A stretch of 64,000 nt of DNA from an uncultured Collinsella sp. GTDB lineage: Bacteria; Actinomycetota; Coriobacteriia; Coriobacteriales; Coriobacteriaceae. This document shows, piece after piece, positions 7,296-17,535 of this stretch (position 1 is its first letter; each line of letters starts with the position of its first letter). Below the pieces are notes generated by a model. It was not told where the DNA came from. It did not search any database and worked only from the letters and a program-made list of their open reading frames with translations. Both the position numbers and the translations under genes were made by a program. The stretch is taken from assembly GCA_959028445.1 (NCBI GenBank), contig CAUFRY010000003.1, positions 1 to 64,000 on the forward strand, written 5' to 3'.

Positions 7296-7922
7296 TTAAG
7301 CAAGCACCTCCCCGAAGTGAGCGGCGATGTCGGCGGGCATCAGCACGGCGTTGTTGTTGACGAGATCGTAGGTGTTGGCCTCGTCGGCAGTGATGATGAA
7401 CGTCTTGGGAATGTTGCGGAACGACAGGTAGGCGTTGACGTCCTCATCGCGAACGATGATGGTCAGACGCTTGCCCTCAAGGCCGAGAGCCTTGAGCATG
7501 GCAACGGCAGCCTTGGTGGAAGGCTTCTCGAAGCCGTAGTCGTCGACGAGCAAGAGCTCGCCATCGGCCAGCTTGGCGGACAGCGCGGAGCGCATAGCCA
7601 GCTTGACCTCCTTGTTGTTCATACGCTTAGCGTAGGAACGGGGCTTGGGGGCGAAGACAACGCCACCGTGACGCCACTGGGCAGCACGGATGGAACCCTG
7701 GCGGGCACGGCCGGTGCCCTTCTGACGCCAAGGCTTCTTGCCGCCACCGGAAACCTCAGAGCGGCCCTTAGCGGACTGGGTGCCCTGACGCCAAGAGGCC
7801 ATCTGGCACTTGACGATGTGGTGCATAACGTGGATGTTCGGCTCGATGCCGTACACCTCAGCGGCGAGCTCGGCCTCGGCGACCTTCTTGCCCTCGCTGT
7901 TCTTTACTTCAAACTTTGCCAT
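7296..7922 (-). CDS. rplD: 50S ribosomal protein L4
   Basis: 208 aa. The tunnel loop is recognisable as KPWRQKGTGRARQGSIRAAQ (about residues 63-82) and GGVVFAPKPRSYAKRMNNKE follows. In E. coli L4 autoregulates the S10 operon through the leader; whether that operates here is unknown, because rpsJ has been separated from this operon. Confidence 0.97.
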   Translation of the reverse strand: MAKFEVKNSEGKKVAEAELAAEVYGIEPNIHVMHHIVKCQMASWRQGTQSAKGRSEVSGGGKKPWRQKGTGRARQGSIRAAQWRHGGVVFAPKPRSYAKRMNNKEVKLAMRSALSAKLADGELLLVDDYGFEKPSTKAAVAMLKALGLEGKRLTIIVRDEDVNAYLSFRNIPKTFIITADEANTYDLVNNNAVLMPADIAAHFGEVLA

Positions 7923-7968
7923 TTAAGTGTTCTCCTTGGTATGACGCTGGGCTAAATGGGCTGGGCCC

Positions 7969-8589
7969 TTAGGCCATACGGATGGCGACGAGACCATTCT
8001 TGGCACCCGGGACAGCGCCCTTGACCAAGATGAGGTTCTGCTCGGCATCGATGCGGACAACGGAAAGGTTCTTGACGGTAACGCGCTCGTTACCCATGTG
8101 ACCGGCCATCTTGACGCCCTTGAGGACGCGCGCAGGATAGGCGCACTGACCGATAGAACCGGGGTGACGCTGGAAGTGAGAACCATGCGTCATAGGACCG
8201 CGGCGCTGACCCCAGCGCTTGATGCGACCCTGGAAGCCCTTACCCTTGGAGGTACCGATGACGTCGACCTTCTCGACATCAGCGAAATCAGCGACGGTGA
8301 CGACCTCGCCGACCTTGTGCTCCTCGCCGTTCTCGACGCGGACCTCACGAAGGAAACGGACAGGCTCGACGCCAGCCTTAGCGAAGTGACCAGCCATGGG
8401 CTTGTTCACGTTCTTGGCCTTGATGTCGCCGAAACCGATCTGGACGGCGTCATAGCCGTCGGTTGCCTGAGTTTTAACCTGCGAGACAGCGCAGGGGCCA
8501 GCCTGGATGACCGTGACGGGAACGACGTTGTCGTCCTCGTCCCAAACCTGGGTCATGCCAATCTTGCGGCCGAGAATCATGCTGATCAA
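7969..8589 (-). CDS. rplC: 50S ribosomal protein L3
   Basis: 206 aa, normal. The signature ILGRKIGMTQVW is at the N-terminus and the central loop GKGFQGRIKRWGQRRGPMTHGSH is largely typical, reaching the peptidyl-transferase centre. The start could be TTG at 8589 or ATG at 8580; neither has a strong ribosome-binding site. It is the first gene of this block. Normally rpsJ precedes it directly, but here rpsJ is 14 kb away beyond the fatty-acid cluster, so rplC must have its own promoter. Confidence 0.95.
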   Translation of the reverse strand: MISMILGRKIGMTQVWDEDDNVVPVTVIQAGPCAVSQVKTQATDGYDAVQIGFGDIKAKNVNKPMAGHFAKAGVEPVRFLREVRVENGEEHKVGEVVTVADFADVEKVDVIGTSKGKGFQGRIKRWGQRRGPMTHGSHFQRHPGSIGQCAYPARVLKGVKMAGHMGNERVTVKNLSVVRIDAEQNLILVKGAVPGAKNGLVAIRMA

Positions 8590-8809
8590 GATATGATCCC
8601 AACTCTCGCGTGGTCTTGGGACAATGCGTACACCACCGAGCGTACGCCCCTAGAGGACCACTACTTACACGATGTGCTCCCCAGCCTTGTATTTCGCCCG
8701 GACTACCTGACAACCCTATTAAGCAGGCATTTTGTCCAGCCAGAATACTCCCCTGGTTTCACACAGTTGTTTAGTATACACGGCTGCGGGCGTATCCATC
8801 GAGATTCAT

Positions 8810-8838
8810 ATTTCACTCACATTGTTTACGCAGGTAAA
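8810..8838 (-). promoter_or_regulatory. Candidate promoter for the rplC operon
   Basis: Minus-strand TTTACC (8838-8833), a 17-nt spacer, then TGAAAT (8815-8810). Both hexamers match four of six consensus positions. It lies immediately beside the long hairpin at 8842 and leaves a leader of about 210 nt. A weaker TATACT is at 8777-8772. Confidence 0.3.
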
Positions 8839-8841
8839 GTG

Positions 8842-9018
8842 CGTGGCACGTTCCCAGTGTGCGGCGGAGGGGGCGGGCCTGAGACATATTAAGGTTGCTG
8901 CTCTACAGTCCTGCTCACGACGGAGAGCACATTAAGTGCTCTCCTGTTCGTGCGGAACTCGCGACAACCTTAATATGTCTCAGGCCCGCCCCCTCCGCCG
9001 CACACTGGGAACGCCACG
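8842..9018. repeat. Long hairpin element, copy 1
   Basis: A perfect 48-bp inverted repeat (8850-8897 with 8965-9012), imperfectly extended to 8842 and 9018, encloses a 67-nt centre (8898-8964). The centre contains an inner 9-bp stem GGAGAGCAC/GTGCTCTCC closed by ATTAA. The same centre occurs at 26172, 28190 and 39186 with different outer arms. It lies between the phosphatase stop and the rplC promoter. No gene is seen in 8590-9048. Confidence 0.95.
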
Positions 9019-9048
9019 TTGATGTCTGCTTAACTCTGCTCGCTCAGA

Positions 9049-9675
9049 CTAATGACTTTGTTGGGGGTCCACTATTTGCTGGAGGGTGAACTTACATTGA
9101 TGAGGCTCGCCTTCTGCTTGTGGCTTTGCCTCATCGAAATCGAAAATCATGATGGCGCAGTTGGGGAGTTTTGCTGGGAGCTCGAAGCCCTCTGGGGCTG
9201 CAGCCTTGATGAATTGGCGGCTGGCGCTGCCGTGGCTTACTGCTAGGAGGGTTTCGATATCCTCGGCGCCCATGATATTGGTGAGGGTGTCTACCATGCG
9301 CTCCTGCAGGGCATGGCTTCCTTCTCCGCCAAATGGAATCAGGTCCTCGCCGGGGTCCCAGACGTCGGTGGGCAGGGCGTCGTGGGGGCCTTCTTCGAAG
9401 GTGCCGTAGCTGCGCTCGATGATGCCTTCGCAGGGCTCGACTGCTGCATCCGGACCGAGGAGTTCGCATGCGACGAGACTTGCCGTGTCCATGGCTCGGC
9501 CTAAGGGTGATGAGACTACTTTGTCGGGGACGACGCCATGGACCTTGAGCCATGCGGCGGCTGTCTGTGCCTGTTGACGACCCAAATTGGTGAGCGGTGA
9601 ATCGCAGCGACCCTGGACGAGCTTTTTGACGTTGAATTCCGTCTGGCCGTGGCGGAGCAGATACAGCTTCTTCAT
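9049..9675 (-). CDS. Histidine phosphatase family protein
   Basis: 208 aa, cytoplasmic. Phosphohistidine motif LLRHGQTEFN at residues 6-15, with the second catalytic histidine in AVSHGSASRQF near 144-154. This places it in the phosphoglycerate-mutase-like branch that includes small-molecule phosphatases such as CobC. The substrate cannot be named from sequence. The ATG has an AGGGGAG site upstream. The CDF transporter is 39 nt upstream and codirectional, so the two may be cotranscribed. Confidence 0.9.
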   Translation of the reverse strand: MKKLYLLRHGQTEFNVKKLVQGRCDSPLTNLGRQQAQTAAAWLKVHGVVPDKVVSSPLGRAMDTASLVACELLGPDAAVEPCEGIIERSYGTFEEGPHDALPTDVWDPGEDLIPFGGEGSHALQERMVDTLTNIMGAEDIETLLAVSHGSASRQFIKAAAPEGFELPAKLPNCAIMIFDFDEAKPQAEGEPHQCKFTLQQIVDPQQSH

Positions 9676-9714
9676 AGTCTCCCCTTCTGTATAACTTGCT
9701 TTGCCGGCACAGCC

Positions 9715-10869
9715 CTACTCGTGGGTATGGCCTACGTAGTCTTCGTCGATCGTAATCTTGGCAATCGACTTGGGATATTCCGATTCGACCCGTTGTGCCA
9801 GCTCGTGCTTTACATCTTCGGCACTCATCTGCAGATCCGAGGGACGCACGCAGTCAAAGATCACGTTAGTGTGCGTAGGACCCGGCACACAGCGCAGATC
9901 GTGAATCGAGAGGCGGCTATCGATCTGTTGGGCCATGGCGTTAATGCGTAAACGCATGCTCGCCACCTTGGGGTCGTCGGTCACGATGGGGTCGTAATGG
10001 AGCGTGACAATCATGCCGTCTTCGTTCCTAAACGCCTGCTCGATGTTATCGAGCGTGTCGTGACTTTCCATCGGGCTGGCCTCGGCCGCCATCTCGGCGT
10101 GAGCGCTTGCGAACTTCCTGCCCGGGCCATAGTCGTGGACCATCAAATCGTGAACGCCCAAGACGCCGGGGTAGCTCATGATCTTGCTGCGGATATGCTC
10201 GACGAGCTTAGGATCGGGCGTCTGGCCCAAAAGCGGGCTAACCGTATCCTGGATAAGTTCAAAACCGCTCCAGCCAATATAGGCGCCAACGGCAAGGCCG
10301 ACCCATGCGTCAAGATTGATGTGCGTCACCTGCGAAACAATCGCGCACGCCAGCACGGCGCCCGTGGCAAGGACATCGTTCTTGGAATCTTGCGCAGTCG
10401 CATGCAGCGTCTCGGACTCAATGCGATCGCCGAGCTTTTGGTTGAGGGCCGCCATCCAGAGCTTTACGACCATCGAAAGCACGAGAACTGCCACCAGGGC
10501 AAGCGAGAACTCGACAGGTTCGGGGTGGATGATGCGCTCAACCGAGGACTTCACCAGCTCAACGCCGATCAGCAGCACGAGCGCCGCCACGACCAGACCC
10601 GAGAGATACTCGTAGCGGCCATGTCCGTAAGGATGCTCGGGATCCGCCGGCTTGCTCGCCAGCTTAAAGCCCAGCACGCTCACGATATTCGAGCTGGCAT
10701 CGGACAGGTTGTTCATGGCATCCGCCACAATCGAAACCGATCCCGACAGCACACCAATTGCGCCCTTCGCAGCACAAAGCGCAACATTAGCGAGAATACA
10801 CACCATGCCCGTCAACGTGCCCACGCGCGCACGGTCGCCCTGCGCGCGCTTAACAATCCACTCGACCAT
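9715..10869 (-). CDS. Cation diffusion facilitator family metal exporter
   Basis: 384 aa inner-membrane protein with about six transmembrane helices in the first 225 residues. Metal-site motifs are visible: DAMNNLSD (residues 50-57, helix 2) and TAQDSKNDV near 157-165 (helix 5). It exports divalent metals such as Zn, Mn or Fe by proton antiport; which metal is uncertain. The cytoplasmic domain is followed by about 80 further residues ending in a His-containing tail, longer than the typical 300-aa member. No strong ribosome-binding site is seen before the ATG. Confidence 0.92.
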   Translation of the reverse strand: MVEWIVKRAQGDRARVGTLTGMVCILANVALCAAKGAIGVLSGSVSIVADAMNNLSDASSNIVSVLGFKLASKPADPEHPYGHGRYEYLSGLVVAALVLLIGVELVKSSVERIIHPEPVEFSLALVAVLVLSMVVKLWMAALNQKLGDRIESETLHATAQDSKNDVLATGAVLACAIVSQVTHINLDAWVGLAVGAYIGWSGFELIQDTVSPLLGQTPDPKLVEHIRSKIMSYPGVLGVHDLMVHDYGPGRKFASAHAEMAAEASPMESHDTLDNIEQAFRNEDGMIVTLHYDPIVTDDPKVASMRLRINAMAQQIDSRLSIHDLRCVPGPTHTNVIFDCVRPSDLQMSAEDVKHELAQRVESEYPKSIAKITIDEDYVGHTHE

Positions 10870-10948
10870 CTACATCCGCCCCCACGGTACTGCCTATATA
10901 TCTATTGCTCAAACGGATTGTAGTGTAGCCACTTTGTCCTTCAGATAC

Positions 10949-10982
10949 AAAAAGGCCGCAACCCACACGGGCCACGGCCTTG
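10949..10982 (-). terminator. Terminator after the PTS EIIC gene
   Basis: On the minus strand AAGGCCG...CGGCCTTTTTG forms a GC-rich stem followed by a T-run. A second small hairpin, TGACAAAGGA/TCCTTTTGTCA at 10987-11011, lies between it and the stop codon. Confidence 0.75.
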
Positions 10983-11019
10983 GAATATGACAAAGGAATC
11001 GTCCTTTTGTCACACAGGT

Positions 11020-12234
11020 TTATGCGCTTGCTTCAGCAGCGCTCGCCACTGTTTCGGGCGAATCGGCTTCGTCTTCTGCCACCTGCCCCTTCGTCGGTAC
11101 CACGCCAAAGCAGTAGCTCAGCGCCGCAGACACCGCAAATGCCACACCGCCGGCAGCGCAGCACCACAGCAGGTTCGAGATGCCGCCCGTGGCAAAGCCA
11201 ATGACCATGAGGACATTCATCATGCCGATGGTATAGGCCGTAACGTGGCCCACGGCCGCAACAAGGCCTCCGACGGCGCCGCCAATGGCCATGCACGTCA
11301 GGCACCTGCCATATTTAAAGCCGCAACCGTACAGCGCCGGCTCGCTTACGCCGCCAAGAACACCCGAGATTGAATAGCCCAGCATGAGCGCCTTCTCGTC
11401 CTTATCCGCAACGCGAAGCGACGCGCCAAAGGGCATGCCCCAAACGGCGAACGTTGCCATCGTCGCGGCGATCAGGATGCACGAATCCGTTCCCACACTC
11501 ATAAACTGCGCATAGGCGAGCGATAGGACAACGTTGCTGACGCCGGCGATCTTTAGGAACTCCCAGCCCGCGGCAAGCCCCATGAGCGTGAGCAGCGACA
11601 CGATGCCACCGGAATTGCCAAGCATAAACATAAGCTGGCCCAACAGCATGCCCAGATAGCTGCCCGCCGGCGCCGTAATACACAGCGAAACCGGAACCAT
11701 GACAAGCATGGTCGCAAACGGGACGAACGAAAACGCCACGGCCTTAGGGATAACGCGCTTAAAGAAACACTCCACTCGCCATAGCACGGGCACCGAGATG
11801 AGAACCGGAATAACAGTCGTCGTGTAATCGTTGACCGGCGCAGGAAGCAGACCATACACGGAAGTCATCGATGCCCCCGTCGTCGATGCGGCATCGACAA
11901 GCTTAAGCAGATCGGGCGCAATCAATACGCCGCCCAGCATCATGCCCAGCTGCTCCGAGCAACCGAGCTGGCGGGCGGCCGCCCAACCAAGATAAATGGG
12001 CAAAAAGTAGTAGCCGGCGTTATAGAGCCAACTGTAGAACAGGCGATAGATTTCGGAATCGGCAGACCACAGGCCCAGCATGCCTTCGCCCATAATGACG
12101 GCGACGGTGCGGAACAACGCCGCGCAGACAATAAAGGGCAGCGCCGACATCATGCTTTTGGACAGATAGTCCACCACGGCCATGGCGTTTGATGAAACCG
12201 TCGTTGTAAACGAGGTTCTAGAAACTTGTGACAT
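11020..12234 (-). CDS. PTS sugar transporter subunit IIC (orphan)
   Basis: 404 aa with start at 12234 (MSQVSRTSFTTT), preceded by AAAGG; a longer reading overlapping accDA is not credible. About ten hydrophobic helices. The EIIC signature GGVSEPALYG sits near residue 310, matching the GITEP-type motif of the glucose/beta-glucoside superfamily. There is no attached or adjacent IIA or IIB, so it must borrow partners, for example the EIIA encoded at 48658. The C-terminus is a short acidic tail. It follows accDA by 40 nt but is functionally unrelated; the gap contains an inverted repeat. Confidence 0.85.
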   Translation of the reverse strand: MSQVSRTSFTTTVSSNAMAVVDYLSKSMMSALPFIVCAALFRTVAVIMGEGMLGLWSADSEIYRLFYSWLYNAGYYFLPIYLGWAAARQLGCSEQLGMMLGGVLIAPDLLKLVDAASTTGASMTSVYGLLPAPVNDYTTTVIPVLISVPVLWRVECFFKRVIPKAVAFSFVPFATMLVMVPVSLCITAPAGSYLGMLLGQLMFMLGNSGGIVSLLTLMGLAAGWEFLKIAGVSNVVLSLAYAQFMSVGTDSCILIAATMATFAVWGMPFGASLRVADKDEKALMLGYSISGVLGGVSEPALYGCGFKYGRCLTCMAIGGAVGGLVAAVGHVTAYTIGMMNVLMVIGFATGGISNLLWCCAAGGVAFAVSAALSYCFGVVPTKGQVAEDEADSPETVASAAEASA

Positions 12235-12249
12235 GGAACGCCTTTCCCA

Positions 12250-12280
12250 ATGTGACATGCGGGCCGTCCCTTTGTCACAT
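12250..12280. repeat. ATGTGACA inverted repeat around the accDA stop
   Basis: Perfect 8-bp arms ATGTGACA (12250-12257) and TGTCACAT (12273-12280) flank a GGGAC-containing loop on the minus strand. It overlaps the accDA stop and lies just before the EIIC gene. A GACAAAGG hairpin also lies beyond the EIIC stop, so the gene is bracketed by related sequences. Confidence 0.5.
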
Positions 12281-13985
12281 CGTGCGGTACTGACCGATTG
12301 CGCGGTACTTTTGGTAGCGGAGGTTTGTGAGGGTCGCGTCGTCGAGCCGCCCAAGCGTATCGAAGGCATCAAATGCCGAGGACATGACGGCACCGGCGAT
12401 CTCCTCATGCGACAGGCCCTTATCGTCAACAATGCCGTCGATGATACCGAGCGCCAGCAGATCGGGGGCCGTGAGCTTAAGCGCCTTGGCGGCCTCATTC
12501 GCGCGCTCGGTATCCTTCCACAGGATCGACGCACAGGCCTCGGGGCTCACGACCGAATAGGCCGAGCTCGAGAGCATCAGGATGCGGTCGGCCACGGACA
12601 GCGCCAGCGCGCCACCAGAGCCGCCCTCGCCTGTCACCACCGAGACAATCGGCGTCTTAAGGCCGCTCATCTCCATGAGGTTCTGGGCAATCGCCTCACC
12701 CTGGCCGCGTTCCTCGGCACCGATACCGCAAAACGCGCCCGAAGTATCGACCAGGCACAGAACCGGTCGACCAAACTTTTCGGCCTGGCGCATAAGGCGA
12801 CGCGCTTTGCGGTAGCCCTCGGGATGTGCCATACCAAAGTTGCGACGCATGCGCTCTTTGGTCGTGGTGCCGCGCTCGATGGCGATGACCGTTACGGGGC
12901 GTCCGTCTTTCCAGCCAATGCCAGCCACCACAGCAGCGTCGTCGCCAAAGTAGCGGTCGCCGTGCAGCTCCACAAATCCATCCAGGCCCAGCGAGATCAT
13001 CTCGCCTGCCGTGGCGCGATCTGCCGAGCGGGTCTGCTTGACAATCTCGAGCGCGGTTTTTGGTGCGGCCGAGCGCTTGAACAAGTGTCCCAGCTTTTTG
13101 CCGCGGCGACCCATATGCACGATCTCATGCGGTGCCCCCAGGCCGGGCGCGTGCCCTTCGTGCAGCGCCAGCAGCTCGCCTACCGTGAGCGCAATCTCGC
13201 CACGCGGAACAACGGCATCGCAAAAGCCGTGCTCCAGCAAAAACTCGGAGCGCTGGAATCCCTTGGGCAGGCGCTTGTGCATGTTCTGCTCGATCACGCG
13301 CGGGCCGGCAAATGCCGTCAGGGCATCGGGCTCGGCCAGGATAATGTCGCCCTCCATGGCAAAACTCGCGGTTACGCCTCCGGTCGTGGGGTCGGTGAGC
13401 ACCGTGATATACAGGCCGCCCGCCTCGCTGTGGCGCCTAACCGCCGCAGAAATCTTGGCCATCTGCATAAGCGATGTCACGCCCTCTTGCATGCGCGCAC
13501 CGCCCGAAACGGTAAAGCCGACAACTGGCAATCCAAGCTCGGTCGCTCGCTCAAATGTGCGACAGATCTTCTCGCCCACCACGGAACCCATCGAGCCCAT
13601 CATAAAGTTGGCGTCCATAAAGAAGAGCGCCGTATCGCAACCGCAGATTTTGCCTCTACCGCACACAACAGCATCGCGCTCGCCCGAACGCTCGCTCACG
13701 CTCTTGAGCTTGTCGGCATAACCGGGAAACGAGAGGAAGTCCTCCGACGCCAGATTGGCATCCCATTCCTCAAACGTGCCCTCGTCAACCGTCATGCGCA
13801 TGCGCGCGCGACCGCTCACGCGAAAGTGTTTTCCGCAACGAGGGCAGACCTCGAGGTTGTCGTGCAGACGCGCCTCATCGATCACGCGGCGGCACTCCGG
13901 GCACTTGATAAACACATGGCGCGCGGGAAACTCGGCGCACGACTCGGTCATCGGTCCCTCGAGGACGTTGACCGTCTTCGCTTTT

Positions 13986-13999
<14 letters not shown>
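12275..13999 (-). CDS. accDA: Acetyl-CoA carboxylase carboxyltransferase, fused beta and alpha subunits
   Basis: 574 aa single chain carrying both halves of the carboxyltransferase that transfers CO2 from carboxybiotin to acetyl-CoA. The AccD part (about residues 25-285) starts with a four-cysteine zinc finger, C33/C36 and C52/C55. The AccA part (about 300-565) includes LVDTSGAFCGIGAEERGQGE and the oxyanion segment GEGGSGGALAL. In E. coli these are separate proteins. The ATG at 13999 overlaps the accC stop by 14 nt. Last gene of the fatty-acid operon. Confidence 0.95.
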
Positions 14000-15329
<1,330 letters not shown>

Positions 15330-15339
15330 GAAGCCTTCC

Positions 15340-15762
15340 TTAACTTTCGTGCATGAGTGCAAAGGACATATCGGCGCGGCAGCAAACCTCACCGTTGACG
15401 CTCGCAGTACCCGTCGCAAAGCGGAACGGCCCGCGCGCACGCGTGATGGTGCACACCAGATCAACCGTGTCGCCCGGGCGCACCGGACGCTTAAAGCGCA
15501 CCTTATCGAGGCTCGTATAGAACGGCGTCGCGCCGCGCGCCTCCTCATCGCCCATCAGCAGCACGCAGCAGTTCTGGGCGAGCATCTCGCACTGAATCAC
15601 GCCGGGGACGACCGGGTTTCCCGGAAAATGCCCCTGCAAAAAGTACTCGTCGCCCGTGATCGTGATCTTGCCGTGGGCCTCGTCGCCCACCAGCTCGGCC
15701 TCGTCGAGCAAAAGCATCGGCTCGCGATGCGGTAACAGCTTCTTGAGCTCTTCTTTGTTCAT
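15340..15762 (-). CDS. fabZ: 3-hydroxyacyl-ACP dehydratase
   Basis: 140 aa. Hot-dog fold enzyme removing water from 3-hydroxyacyl-ACP. Catalytic motif HFPGNPVVPGV with His45, and Glu59 in the following helix. The ATG at 15762 is chosen because TAGGTGA lies 6 nt upstream; an in-frame GTG at 15769-15771 directly after the accB stop is the alternative. The order accB-fabZ-accC matches that of streptococci and clostridia. Confidence 0.96.
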   Translation of the reverse strand: MNKEELKKLLPHREPMLLLDEAELVGDEAHGKITITGDEYFLQGHFPGNPVVPGVIQCEMLAQNCCVLLMGDEEARGATPFYTSLDKVRFKRPVRPGDTVDLVCTITRARGPFRFATGTASVNGEVCCRADMSFALMHES

Positions 15763-15771
15763 GGATATCAC

Positions 15772-16245
15772 CTATCCGATCCTCATGAGGCAGCTGCCGA
15801 ACTCCACGAGGTCGCCGTCGGCCACGCAGATCTCGAGCACCTCGCCATCCGCCTCTGCCGTCACCTCGTTGAGAACCTTCATGGCCTCGATGATGCAAAG
15901 GGTCTCGCCAGCCTTGACCTTGGAGCCCACGTGCACAAACGGTTCGTCGCCCGGCGCCGGGGCAGCATAGAAAACGCCGACCATGGGAGCGGTCACCTCG
16001 GTGCCCTTGGGCTCCGGTGCGGCGGCAGGTGTCTGCGCGGCGGGCTCCGGTGCGGCAGGCGCGACTGTGGGAGCTGCAACTGGAGCGGCCATAGCGCTCG
16101 GCATGGGCATGGGCACGGCAACCGGCTGTGCGGCGCTCGCGCGCTCGAGTTCGACCGCGGTGCCATCGGGCTCCTCAACGCGCACGCGCGTGAGGCCGCG
16201 GTCCTCCATAACATCGGCTATCTCGGCAAGTCTTTTGGAATCCAT
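15772..16245 (-). CDS. accB: Biotin carboxyl carrier protein of acetyl-CoA carboxylase
   Basis: 157 aa. N-terminal helical region (1-35), a flexible Ala/Pro linker (about 38-82), then the biotinyl domain. The biotin-accepting lysine is K123 in EAMKV, where many homologues have EAMKM. It carries carboxybiotin between AccC and AccDA. Biotinylation would be done by the birA product encoded divergently 5.4 kb away. Confidence 0.96.
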   Translation of the reverse strand: MDSKRLAEIADVMEDRGLTRVRVEEPDGTAVELERASAAQPVAVPMPMPSAMAAPVAAPTVAPAAPEPAAQTPAAAPEPKGTEVTAPMVGVFYAAPAPGDEPFVHVGSKVKAGETLCIIEAMKVLNEVTAEADGEVLEICVADGDLVEFGSCLMRIG

Positions 16246-16248
16246 GCT

Positions 16249-17496
16249 CTAGCTCCTCGTATATCTACGCAGCGCGATGGCGGCGTTGTGTCCGCCAAAG
16301 CCCAGGTTGGTCGAAAGCGCCCAGGTAAGGTCGGCGCGAACTGCGCGATTGGGCGTGTAGTCAAGATCGCAGGCGGGATCGGGCGTGTGGTAGTTAATGG
16401 TCGGCGGCACCACGCCCTGCTCGAGCGCCATGGCGCAGGCCATGACCTCGATGGCGCCCGTGGCACCGATCATGTGGCCGGTCATCGACTTAGTCGACGA
16501 GACGTGCGCGGCGCGCGCCGCGTCCTCGCCGAGCGCACGCTTAATGCCCGCCGTCTCGGACGAATCGTTGAACTTGGTAGATGTGCCGTGGGCATTGATG
16601 TAGAGACCCTCGGAAGGCCTGACGTCGCCCTCGGTCACCGCCAGCGATATCGCGCGGGCAATGCCGGCAGCCTCGGGATCAGGGCTCGTGATGTGATAGG
16701 CATCATCGGTGTTGCCGTAGCCCACGACCTCGGCATAAATGTGCGCACCGCGCGCCTGTGCATGCTCCATGCTCTCGAGTACGAGCACGCAGGCACCCTC
16801 GCCCATCACAAAGCCGTCGCGGTCTGCATCGAACGGACGGCAGGCCGTCGCGGGATCGGGGTTGGTGGTCAATGCGCGGCAGGATGTAAAGCCCGCAACG
16901 GCATCGGGGATAATGGCCGCCTCGGCGCCGCCCGCGAGGATCGCGTCGGCATAGCCGTGCTTGATGGCGCGGAACGCCTCGCCCACCGCATGGGCCGAGG
17001 TTGCGCACGCGGTCACCACGGGCAGGGTCGGGCCCTTTGCCTTGTGGCGGATTGCGATATTGCCCGATGCCATGTTGGGGATCATCATCGCGATCATATA
17101 GGGCGATGCGCGGCGGGGCCCACGTTCGGCAATCGTATGGACGTTGTCGACGAGCGTCGTCATGCCGCCCACGCCCGAGCCCACGTAGACGCCCAGGCGC
17201 TCGCGATCGATGGCGCCTTCGACATCAAAGCCCGCATCGTGCATGGCTTCGTCCGAAGCCGCCATCGCAAACTGAACGCAGGGGTCGAGATGCTTGGCGT
17301 CACGCTTGCCAAAGTACTCGTTGCCGTCAAAGCCCTTGACCTCGGCTGCCACCTTGACGGCAAACGCATCGGTATCGAAGTGCGTGATCGGGCCGATGCC
17401 GCACGTGCCGGCGCACATGGCCGCCCAGGTGGCAAGCGCGGTGTTGCCGAGCGGCGACACGGCACCGATACCGGTGATTGCAACTCTCTGTTCCAT
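16249..17496 (-). CDS. fabF: Beta-ketoacyl-ACP synthase II
   Basis: 415 aa with start at 17496 (MEQRVAITGIG), 6 nt after a GAGGAG site; ATG at 17499 and TTG at 17514 are alternatives. Elongating condensing enzyme of the FAS II cycle. Catalytic triad Cys164 (VTACATSAHA), His303 (NAHGTST) and His341 (SMTGHMIGATGA). No fabB is seen, so FabF probably carries all elongation. Three nt separate it from accB. Confidence 0.96.
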   Translation of the reverse strand: MEQRVAITGIGAVSPLGNTALATWAAMCAGTCGIGPITHFDTDAFAVKVAAEVKGFDGNEYFGKRDAKHLDPCVQFAMAASDEAMHDAGFDVEGAIDRERLGVYVGSGVGGMTTLVDNVHTIAERGPRRASPYMIAMMIPNMASGNIAIRHKAKGPTLPVVTACATSAHAVGEAFRAIKHGYADAILAGGAEAAIIPDAVAGFTSCRALTTNPDPATACRPFDADRDGFVMGEGACVLVLESMEHAQARGAHIYAEVVGYGNTDDAYHITSPDPEAAGIARAISLAVTEGDVRPSEGLYINAHGTSTKFNDSSETAGIKRALGEDAARAAHVSSTKSMTGHMIGATGAIEVMACAMALEQGVVPPTINYHTPDPACDLDYTPNRAVRADLTWALSTNLGFGGHNAAIALRRYTRS

Positions 17497-17535
17497 CATG
17501 GTCTCCTCATCCAAGCCGTTCTTCGGCCCTGGTTT

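Noticed and set aside
8842..9018. Long hairpins as ordinary intrinsic terminators
   Set aside because: The arms are far longer than terminator stems, no T-run follows on either strand in copies 1 and 4, and copy 3 lies beyond an already strong rpoC terminator.
8842..9018. Long hairpins as a MITE with fixed terminal inverted repeats
   Set aside because: Arm sequences are different among copies; only the centre is conserved, which is the reverse of MITE structure. No target-site duplication was obvious.
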